DNA from: Paludibacteraceae bacterium
Lineage (GTDB): Bacteria > Bacteroidota > Bacteroidia > Bacteroidales > Paludibacteraceae
Length of the DNA stretch: 64,000 nt
Assembly: GCA_017471175.1 (NCBI GenBank)
Contig: JAFUVS010000014.1
Coordinates: 124,001-188,000, forward strand
Direction of reading: 5' to 3'
Position numbers and translations under genes: made by a program. The notes below the pieces were generated by a model. That model did not search any database. It had not been told where the DNA came from and was given only the letters and a program-made list of their open reading frames with translations. How positions within the stretch are numbered: the first letter of the stretch is position 1; each line of letters opens with the position of its first letter. Of the stretch, positions 1 through 6,162 are shown in pieces.

Positions 1-148
1 GAATCTGTGCGCCTACGCGCTTGGCTGTCGTCTGCGGAGTGAAAAGGAACGTATCGAAAGCGTCATAGCAACTGCTCAGTTTCTGCCATTTGCCGCCTTC
101 CTCGAAGTTCTTTCCGAACTTCTTCCAGAGATTATAAAACTTTTCCAT
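1..148 (-). CDS. nqrB: Na+-translocating NADH:quinone reductase subunit B, N-terminal part (cut by window edge)
   Basis: Only the first 49 residues are in the window. They begin MEKFYNLWKKFGKNFEEGGK and include a stretch FDTFLFTPQTT, which matches the NqrB N-terminus that precedes its first membrane helix. The ATG at 148-146 shares its A with the TGA stop of the upstream nqrA gene (TGATG on the minus strand), so translation of the two is probably coupled. NqrB is an integral membrane subunit carrying covalently bound FMN in the Na+-pumping NADH:quinone oxidoreductase. The identification rests on the short N-terminus plus the invariant nqrA-nqrB order; the catalytic part is not visible. Confidence 0.9.
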   Translation of the reverse strand, partial: MEKFYNLWKKFGKNFEEGGKWQKLSSCYDAFDTFLFTPQTTAKRVGAQI

Positions 149-1512
149 CACTCAATCTCCTTTCTCATATTGTCCAAGGCGGCGCGTACAATGGCTTGCA
201 GCGGCATCTTGGAGGTACATACATATTCGCACAGGGCAAAGTCTTCCGGTGCCACTTCGCGTGCGCCAAGTTGCTCCATCTTGTCCAGATTGCCTGCTAT
301 CATCGCCTTGATGAGGTATTCGGGATAGATATCCATCGGGAAGACCTTGTCGTACTCGCCGCTTACGATGATAGCGCGGCGACCGCCTTTCAGACGGGCA
401 TCCCAGCGATACGGCTTGCTGCCTAACCACGAACGCACACACCGGCTGTCCAGCATAGCGGCAGGATCGGTCTTGCCCACGTGGAACTCGCTGAACCGAG
501 GCATAATCCAACCCATAAACTCATGCGTGGCAGTGCCTTCGTCAATAACTGTAAACTGATTGTCATACACCGAGATACTCTCGTCCATCCCCACCTGATG
601 ACCACTCAACGCATCGCCTGCTATCAAGCGGCAGGTACACTCTTGGTGAATGTTCGAATGCATCAGCGTGGCAACGGGCATTCCCGGCAGCACCTCATAG
701 TACTGCTTGCCGTATGCCAACGGACCGGTCAGTGCCACTTTCTTACGCATATCGACAATGCCCTTCATAAAGAGCCTACCGATTAGCGCAAGGTCTTGGA
801 TGTTGACCGTCCACATCGTGTCTTTTATTGCCATCGGCAGGATGTGGTTGATTTGTACACTTACGTTACCTGCGGGGTGCGGACCTGCCACCTCATAGTG
901 GGTGCAGTTCTTCAAGCCGCGAAAATCGGCAGCTCCCGCACCGGCACGAACGCCCACATACACGGGCGCAATCTTAGCCAAGGCATCCACCGCCGCTTGC
1001 AGCGTGGCACCCTGTCCCTTCAGAACCCACTCATAGTCGGGTGCCAAGGGAGCCGTACTGAACGTAGAAACAAAAATAGCACGAGGCTGCTTGTCGGGCA
1101 ACGCGATGCAGGCATACGGACGTTGCTCTATGAGCGACCACAGACCCGAATGAAGAAGCACCTCACGAACGCCTGCCGCATCTTTGGCGGACGCATCGAA
1201 ATGCTCATACTCCATCGTCGAATCCGCTTCAATGTTGATAGACATCACCTTACGACGTTCGCCGCGAACTATCTCAACGACCGTACCGCTGACAGGTGAC
1301 GTGAACAACATCGCCTCAAACTGCTTGTCGTGAAAGAGGGCACTGCCCGCTTTCACCTTGTCGCCGACCTTCACCATCAACTTGGGCGATATGCCGGCAT
1401 AGTGGTCAGGAACCACACGATAGACCTTCGGACGAGACAGACTGCCTAACGACAATGCCGCCTTCCCTTCCATCGGAATGTCCAAACCACGTTTAACGAG
1501 GATTTGTTGCAT
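148..1512 (-). CDS. nqrA: Na+-translocating NADH:quinone reductase subunit A
   Basis: A full-length 454-residue NqrA, the cytoplasmic-side subunit of the six-subunit Na+-NQR complex that couples NADH oxidation and quinone reduction to sodium export. The N-terminus (VKRGLDIPMEGKA, residues 6-18) and a following stretch with SPVSGTVVEIVRGERR and later HSNIHQECTCRLIAG are typical of the family. It has no signal peptide or membrane segment, as expected. It is the first gene of an nqr operon that runs off the left edge and overlaps nqrB by one base. A canonical Bacteroidota promoter at 1720-1750 gives a leader of about 200 bases that contains two perfect 12-bp palindromes and a hairpin, which may regulate the operon. 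I am sure of the gene; the regulation is inferred. Confidence 0.96.
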   Translation of the reverse strand: MQQILVKRGLDIPMEGKAALSLGSLSRPKVYRVVPDHYAGISPKLMVKVGDKVKAGSALFHDKQFEAMLFTSPVSGTVVEIVRGERRKVMSINIEADSTMEYEHFDASAKDAAGVREVLLHSGLWSLIEQRPYACIALPDKQPRAIFVSTFSTAPLAPDYEWVLKGQGATLQAAVDALAKIAPVYVGVRAGAGAADFRGLKNCTHYEVAGPHPAGNVSVQINHILPMAIKDTMWTVNIQDLALIGRLFMKGIVDMRKKVALTGPLAYGKQYYEVLPGMPVATLMHSNIHQECTCRLIAGDALSGHQVGMDESISVYDNQFTVIDEGTATHEFMGWIMPRFSEFHVGKTDPAAMLDSRCVRSWLGSKPYRWDARLKGGRRAIIVSGEYDKVFPMDIYPEYLIKAMIAGNLDKMEQLGAREVAPEDFALCEYVCTSKMPLQAIVRAALDNMRKEIE

Positions 1513-1573
1513 AGATTTTGAATTTATTAGTATTTTGATTTAAATATAGCAAGTTATATAAGCCCGAAACATT

Positions 1574-1647
1574 ATTCCCGTTTATATAAACTTCATTCTC
1601 GCTTAAACACCATTCTCGTTTATATAAACACGGCAATTGCATTGCCG
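1574..1647. repeat. Palindromic repeats and hairpin in the nqr leader
   Basis: The 12-bp perfect palindrome GTTTATATAAAC occurs at 1580-1591 and 1618-1629, each preceded by ATTCYC (whole units 1574-1591 and 1612-1629). A degenerate third unit, ATTCTCGCTTAAAC, lies between them at 1595-1608. Next to them, 1630-1648 forms a 7-bp hairpin (ACGGCAA / TTGCCGT). All lie between the predicted nqr transcription start (about 1713) and the nqrA start codon. They could be an operator for a dimeric regulator or structured leader RNA. The function is inferred. Confidence 0.6.
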
Positions 1648-1719
1648 TCTTCCCCATCATAATATCTTCCTTACCTTACAGCACTCCAAAAAGCGCGAGT
1701 AGGTACCCCAAAAAGCGCG

Positions 1720-1750
1720 CAAAGATAATGCATTATATACACTTCACAAA
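1720..1750 (-). promoter_or_regulatory. Bacteroidota-type promoter of the nqr operon
   Basis: On the minus strand the -7 element is TATCTTTG (1727-1720) and the -33 element TTTG (1750-1747), separated by exactly 19 bases. This matches the Bacteroides primary sigma consensus. Predicted transcription starts near 1713, about 200 bases before nqrA. Confidence 0.8.
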
Positions 1751-1830
1751 ATCAAATATTATTTCCGACGTTTTTTTATCCCCTTAACCTTTTCCTCTTC
1801 CTCCTTTCCCCCCTCTTTCCCCGTTACTAC

Positions 1831-1881
1831 ATTAGGTGGTTCTTATGTGATTCGTATGTGATTCGTATGTAATTCCGCTGT
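1831..1881 (+). repeat. 11-bp tandem repeat element, copy 1
   Basis: Four consecutive 11-base units (ATTAGGTGGTT, CTTATGTGATT, CGTATGTGATT, CGTATGTAATT) fill 1831-1874 and are followed directly by CCGCTGT (1875-1881). A pyrimidine-rich run containing CCTCCTTTCCCCC lies upstream (about 1790-1822). The same arrangement in reverse orientation is found at 52494-52603. The gene-free stretch 1513-2081 otherwise holds the nqr leader and promoter and the promoter of the BspA-like gene; I see no further gene in it. Confidence 0.75.
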
Positions 1882-1991
1882 ACAAACGCTATGTATTACT
1901 GATAATCTGACAATAACAAAACAAGAGATGGCTTCATTTCCGCACCCGCATATACCGTCCTGTTCGATTGGTTGTTTTTTCCGCGTTTCCC

Positions 1992-2023
1992 CTTGTGTAT
2001 GTAGCAGATATGCCGTACCTTTG
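1992..2023 (+). promoter_or_regulatory. Promoter of the BspA-like gene
   Basis: The -7 element TACCTTTG is at 2016-2023 and CTTG at 1992-1995, separated by 20 bases. The predicted transcription start is near 2030, about 50 bases before the chosen ATG. An open reading frame start at 1968 would lie upstream of this promoter and is therefore unlikely. Confidence 0.7.
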
Positions 2024-2081
2024 CCATCGGATTTCTAAATCATGCATGAATATAACCGGAAAAAGAATACAAGATACATCC

Positions 2082-3035
2082 ATGGTACGCAGTTTGCATA
2101 GAATCATCGTCTTGCTTGCTCTCTTTGTCGGGGGTGCAGCGATGAACGGTGTGCTTGCGGAGCCGGACTTGGAATGTGTAAAGGCTTCCGGTACTTGCGG
2201 TGCCGACGGTAACAATGACAATGTCACATGGTCGCTTTCCTGCGACAGCGTGCTCACTGTCAGCGGCACGGGAGCTATGAAGGATTGGAATACTTCCGGT
2301 AATACGCCGTGGTATGCCTATAAGGATGCCATCAGACATCTGATTGTCGAAAAAGGCGTTACCACGATTGGTAACTTCGCCTTTATGGACTGCCATAGCC
2401 TGGAGACCGTCAGTCTGCCGGACGGACTCACGCAGATTGGTTATACGAAATGGAACGCGACGAATAGCGCTTCCGGACACGCTTTCTATGACTGCTCCCG
2501 CCTCCGGTCGGTGGTTATTCCTGCCGACGTGACCACCATAGGACGGGACGCATTCCTAAGGTGCAAAGACCTTGAGTCCATACAGGTGGAGCAGGGGAAC
2601 ACGGTCTATGACAGCCGTGACAACTGCAATGCGGTTATTGAGACCGCTACCAACTTGCTGCTATGCGGCTGTAAGAACACCGTTATTCCCAACTCCGTCA
2701 CTGCCATCTTTGAGTGGGTGTTTGAGTTTTTGCCCATTACATCCATGACTATCCCTGCCGGCGTGACCTCCATCGGCAAAGAAGTCTTTAAGTCGTGTGA
2801 CCAACTGAAGGATCTTTATCTGGAATGGACAGCGGACATTCCTCTCTGGTCAGCCTTGACCAACCGCAATCCGCAGTCCGCTATCACTATTCATGTGCCC
2901 TGCAGTGCGACAGGGCTATACAAAGCGGCAGACGGATGGAAAAATTATACCGTCAAAGGCGAAGGACTATATACCATCACCGCTGCATCTGACGACAACA
3001 CCCAAGGTAGCGTTACCGTAACCGTCGTACCATAA
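2082..3035 (+). CDS. BspA-like leucine-rich repeat surface protein, probably truncated
   Basis: A 317-residue exported protein. The start at 2082 gives a clean signal peptide (MVRSLHRIIVLLALFVGGAA, then MNGVLAEPD); an in-frame ATG at 2046 is possible. A domain beginning CGADGNNDNVTWSLSCDSVLTVSGTGAMKDW is followed by LRR_5/BspA repeats of the type VTTIGNFAFMDCHSLETVSLPDGLTQIG. Such repeats serve as surface binding domains in the order. The last 20 residues (YTITAASDDNTQGSVTVTVVP) look like the first strands of the repeat that follows the leucine-rich cap in the M6 protease of this window, and then the protein stops. No T9SS sorting domain is present. It is therefore either a shed or periplasmic short form, or a truncated remnant. 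It is a single-gene transcript with its own promoter and terminator. Confidence 0.8.
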   Translation: MVRSLHRIIVLLALFVGGAAMNGVLAEPDLECVKASGTCGADGNNDNVTWSLSCDSVLTVSGTGAMKDWNTSGNTPWYAYKDAIRHLIVEKGVTTIGNFAFMDCHSLETVSLPDGLTQIGYTKWNATNSASGHAFYDCSRLRSVVIPADVTTIGRDAFLRCKDLESIQVEQGNTVYDSRDNCNAVIETATNLLLCGCKNTVIPNSVTAIFEWVFEFLPITSMTIPAGVTSIGKEVFKSCDQLKDLYLEWTADIPLWSALTNRNPQSAITIHVPCSATGLYKAADGWKNYTVKGEGLYTITAASDDNTQGSVTVTVVP

Positions 3036-3069
3036 CAATAGCGGACTTCGTTTGAAGTCCGCTATTGTT
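3034..3069 (+). terminator. Terminator after the BspA-like gene
   Basis: A perfect 16-bp inverted repeat (3034-3049 with 3054-3069, 4-base loop GTTT) overlaps the stop codon. There is no long U run, which is common in this phylum. Confidence 0.8.
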
Positions 3070-3123
3070 GTAGTACTACGCGCTGAGAAATCTTGTTTCG
3101 GAGCAAAACATTTGCGGATATAT

Positions 3124-3154
3124 TTTGTACTTCAAGTTACTTTGCTTACCTTTG
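3124..3154 (+). promoter_or_regulatory. Promoter of the DUF3467-nucleoside phosphorylase pair
   Basis: TTTG at 3124-3127 and TACCTTTG at 3147-3154 are separated by 19 bases, the ideal Bacteroidota spacing. Transcription should start near 3160, about 55 bases before the ATG at 3217. Confidence 0.8.
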
Positions 3155-3216
3155 CGCCGCTTTACTCGTTAGCTTTACGAGTGCAAAACGTGAGTAACTA
3201 AATCTTCATTCATACT

Positions 3217-3522
3217 ATGGAAGAACAAAAACTGAACATTAACCTCACGCCCGAAGTGGCGGAAGGTACCTATGCCAATCTGGCTATTATTTCCCACTCG
3301 TCATCGGAGTTTGTGATTGACTTTATCCGTATGATGCCCGGTCTGAAGCAGGCTAACGTCAAGTCGCGTATCGTTCTCACTCCCGAACACGCCAAGAAAC
3401 TGCTCTTTGCCCTCCAAGACAACGTCGGCAAGTACGAAGCGCAATTCGGCAAGATACAGATAACGGGACAGCCGACCCCGGGTTCAACCATCCCGATGTC
3501 TTTCGGCGGCGGTGAAGCCTGA
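3217..3522 (+). CDS. DUF3467 family protein
   Basis: A 101-residue soluble protein with no signal peptide. It matches the DUF3467 pattern: an N-terminal LNINLTPEVAEGTYANLAIISHSSSEFVIDFIRMMPG, a central VKSRIVLTPEHAKKLLFALQDNVGKYEAQFG, and a Gly/Pro-rich tail. Family members are widespread single-domain proteins in Bacteroidota without an assigned biochemical role; in many genomes they lie next to RNA polymerase genes, which is not the case here. It has its own promoter and is followed after 36 bases by a nucleoside phosphorylase, so the two are probably co-transcribed. I assign the family only. Confidence 0.88.
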   Translation: MEEQKLNINLTPEVAEGTYANLAIISHSSSEFVIDFIRMMPGLKQANVKSRIVLTPEHAKKLLFALQDNVGKYEAQFGKIQITGQPTPGSTIPMSFGGGEA

Positions 3523-3558
3523 ATAAACGAATGTGTCATAGCAAAAAGAGAACCGATT

Positions 3559-4437
3559 ATGGATTGCCAATTCCCTCCCAGCCAGTTGATTATCAACTCA
3601 GACGGCAGTGCTTTTCACCTGCATCTCAAGCCCGAATACCTTGCGGACAAGGTCATCTTGGTAGGCGACCAGGACCGCGTCAATAAGGTGGCTTCTTTCT
3701 TTGATGAAGGCAGCATCGAATGTGACGTGCGCAACCGCGAGTTCCATACCATCACCGGTCGCTACAAAGGCAAACGTATCACCTGTATCAGCACCGGTAT
3801 CGGTACGGACAACTGCGACATCGTGATGAACGAAATCGATGCCCTTGCCAACATCGACTTCCAAACGCGCAGCGAGAAAAAACTCAAACGCAGTCTCGAG
3901 ATTGTGCGCATCGGTACCTGCGGCGCAATGCAGGAAGATATACCCTTGGGTTCATTCCTCGTCAGCGTCAAGTCGATCGGTTTTGACGGCGTGCTGGCTT
4001 TCTACCACGACCGCGACAAGGTGTGCGACCTGCCCTTTGAGCAAGCCTTCGTTAAGGCTGTCCATTACCCCGAGAAAGCGGCTGTACCGTATGTGGTGCG
4101 CGCCAATGAGGAATTGGTAGAGCGCATTGCGGGGACGGATATGCTGCGCGGCTGCACCATCGCAGCCAACGGATTTTACGGGCCGCAAGGTCGCGTGCTG
4201 CGTGTCCCTATCGCCATACCCGACATCAACGAACGTATATCCGCGTTCCGTTTCGAGGGACAGCGTATCACCAACTACGAGATGGAAGGCAGTTGCATTG
4301 CGGGTCTGTCGCTCCACATGGGGCATAAGGCGATGACCGTCTGCTGCGTTATTGCCCAGCGCAAGACCGAAGCCGCCAATACAGACTATCAGCCGCGCAT
4401 CGCACAACTCATCCAAACGGTATTGGAGCGTCTTTGA
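3559..4437 (+). CDS. Nucleoside phosphorylase (uridine phosphorylase-like)
   Basis: A 292-residue cytoplasmic enzyme of the PNP/UDP phosphorylase superfamily, which splits nucleosides with phosphate into base and (deoxy)ribose 1-phosphate for salvage. Family features include VILVGDQDRVNKVASFFD near residue 30, the phosphate/ribose region ITCISTGIGTDNCDIVMNEI (about 75-95), RIGTCGAMQEDIPLGSFLV (about 117-135) and the C-terminal NYEMEGSCIAGL (about 238-250), whose Glu/Met/Glu contact the ribose. The long insert and overall length resemble the uridine phosphorylase-like group of Bacteroidota, but base preference cannot be read from sequence alone. It lies 36 bases behind the DUF3467 gene and ends before a weak hairpin. 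Confidence 0.88.
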   Translation: MDCQFPPSQLIINSDGSAFHLHLKPEYLADKVILVGDQDRVNKVASFFDEGSIECDVRNREFHTITGRYKGKRITCISTGIGTDNCDIVMNEIDALANIDFQTRSEKKLKRSLEIVRIGTCGAMQEDIPLGSFLVSVKSIGFDGVLAFYHDRDKVCDLPFEQAFVKAVHYPEKAAVPYVVRANEELVERIAGTDMLRGCTIAANGFYGPQGRVLRVPIAIPDINERISAFRFEGQRITNYEMEGSCIAGLSLHMGHKAMTVCCVIAQRKTEAANTDYQPRIAQLIQTVLERL

Positions 4438-4455
4438 ACGATAAACAGACTTTCA

Positions 4456-4484
4456 ATATCGCTCCGCAACGATATAATTTTTTT
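4456..4484 (+). terminator. Weak intrinsic terminator
   Basis: A 6-bp stem (ATATCG 4456-4461 with CGATAT 4470-4475) is followed by AATTTTTTT. It separates the phosphorylase from the ROK kinase gene. The stem is short and AT-rich, so read-through is likely. Confidence 0.4.
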
Positions 4485-4510
4485 GACAACCATATAAACA
4501 CAAACAAAAA

Positions 4511-5464
4511 ATGGACAAACCTTACGTATTGGGGTTGGATATGGGGGGTACAAACAGTGTACTCGGAATAGTGGATGCACGCGGTCAGGTATTAGGTCGC
4601 ACCAGCATCAAGACACAAGACTACAAAGACATCAATGTCTATGTACAAACGCTCTATGATGAGGCGATGAAAATCATCACGCCCATCGGCTCGTTAGATA
4701 TGTTCCGAGGTATCGGAGCGGGTGTACCGAACGGCAACTACTACACCGGCAGAATAGAAGGCGCAATGAACCTGCCGTGGCAGGATGTTCCTTTTGCCGA
4801 GATGATGCAGAAGCAGTTCGGTCTGCCATGCGCCATAACCAACGATGCGAACGCCGCCGCTATGGGCGAGATGACCTACGGTGCCGCCAAAGGAATGAAG
4901 AACTTCATTATGATTACGCTCGGTACGGGCGTGGGCAGCGGCATCGTGATTGACGGCAAGGTGGTCTATGGACACGACGGATTTGCCGGCGAATTGGGAC
5001 ACACGTGCGTGAACCGCAGCCCGGAAGCACGCCAGTGCAACTGCGGCAAGAAAGGCTGCTTGGAAACCTACGCTTCGGCAACGGGCGTATCGCGCACCGC
5101 CAAAGAGATACTTTCCACCACCAACCAACCTACCCTATTGCGCCAATTAGACATTGAGCGAATCACGTCGAAAGATGTGTTTGATGCCGCCGAGCAGGGC
5201 GACGAGGTAGCCAAGCAAATCTTTGACTACACGGGCACTATCTTGGGTCAGTCGTTTGCCAATTTCGTTCAGTTCTCCGCGCCGGAGGCCATCATCCTCT
5301 TTGGCGGCTTGACGAAAGCTGGGCACTGGATAATGGATCCGGTGGTGAAGGCGATGAACGAGAACGTACTCCCCTTGTGGCGCAACAAAGTGAAGGTCTT
5401 GTTCTCGGACTTAAAGGAGTCGGATGCCGCCGTATTAGGCGCGAGCGCGCTGGCTTGGGAGTAA
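4511..5464 (+). CDS. ROK family sugar kinase (glucokinase-like)
   Basis: A 317-residue ROK protein. The N-terminal ATP phosphate loop (VLGLDMGGTNSVLGIVD, residues 6-22), the sugar-binding NDANAAAMGE stretch, the second phosphate motif LGTGVGSGIVIDGKVV, and the structural zinc motif GHT..CNCGKKGCLETYAS (first Cys near residue 176) are all present. There is no DNA-binding domain, so it is a kinase and not a ROK repressor. Likely substrates are glucose or an N-acetylated hexose; sequence does not decide. It starts an apparent operon with the polysaccharide deacetylase (6-base gap) and the sensor kinase (26-base gap), suggesting a link to cell wall or glycan sugars. Confidence 0.9.
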   Translation: MDKPYVLGLDMGGTNSVLGIVDARGQVLGRTSIKTQDYKDINVYVQTLYDEAMKIITPIGSLDMFRGIGAGVPNGNYYTGRIEGAMNLPWQDVPFAEMMQKQFGLPCAITNDANAAAMGEMTYGAAKGMKNFIMITLGTGVGSGIVIDGKVVYGHDGFAGELGHTCVNRSPEARQCNCGKKGCLETYASATGVSRTAKEILSTTNQPTLLRQLDIERITSKDVFDAAEQGDEVAKQIFDYTGTILGQSFANFVQFSAPEAIILFGGLTKAGHWIMDPVVKAMNENVLPLWRNKVKVLFSDLKESDAAVLGASALAWE

Positions 5465-5470
5465 CAGAGG

Positions 5471-6136
5471 ATGTTTCCGCTTCGTATTCTTTATCAGTTT
5501 CCCGATTGGGCGCAACGCTTTTATCCCCACGCTATATGGCGCGGGGATAAAGGTGGCGATACACCTACTGTTTATCTGACGTTTGACGACGGACCGGTGC
5601 CGGAAGTGACCCCGCAGGTGTTGGATATATTGGACACCTACGGGGTGAGAGCCACTTTCTTCTGGGTAGGCGAGAACCTGATTAAGTATCCTCACTTGGC
5701 GCAAGAGGTGGTCCGTCGCGGTCACAGGGTGGGCAACCACACGTACAACCATTTGTCAGGCTGGTCGGTCAGTGCCGATGAATACAAAGCGAACATCCGG
5801 CAAGCCGATGCCATTATGCACGAAGTGATACCTTCGTTAGCCGATAATAAGCAGGCACAACGGCTTTTCCGCCCGCCCTACGGCAAGATGCGCCGAGAGG
5901 TGTACAAATGGTTGCAGCGAGAGGGTTATACCATCGTGCTATGGGACATCGTGACGCACGACTACAACCGCCGCTACACGCCCCGAGAGATTGAAAAGAT
6001 TACGTTGCGATACGTGCGAGACGGAAGCATATTGCTGCTTCACGACAGTATCAAAGCATCAAAGAACACACTGACTGTCCTTCCGACACTCATCCACCGC
6101 TTGCAAGTGGAAGGGTACGAATTTCGGACACTCTAA
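5471..6136 (+). CDS. Polysaccharide deacetylase family protein (NodB domain)
   Basis: A 221-residue carbohydrate esterase family 4-type enzyme that would remove acetyl groups from N-acetylated glycans. All five NodB motifs are visible: TFDDGP (from residue 37; the two Asp are catalytic base and metal ligand), HTYNH (residues 90-94, metal-binding His), RPPYG (substrate groove), a LWDIVTHDYNR segment, and LLHDS near the C-terminus. No convincing cleavable signal peptide is seen, so location is uncertain: cytoplasmic or membrane-attached through the hydrophobic N-terminus. It lies 6 bases behind the ROK kinase gene. Confidence 0.9.
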   Translation: MFPLRILYQFPDWAQRFYPHAIWRGDKGGDTPTVYLTFDDGPVPEVTPQVLDILDTYGVRATFFWVGENLIKYPHLAQEVVRRGHRVGNHTYNHLSGWSVSADEYKANIRQADAIMHEVIPSLADNKQAQRLFRPPYGKMRREVYKWLQREGYTIVLWDIVTHDYNRRYTPREIEKITLRYVRDGSILLLHDSIKASKNTLTVLPTLIHRLQVEGYEFRTL

Positions 6137-6162
6137 CACTTCCCCGTAAAAAACAGAACATT

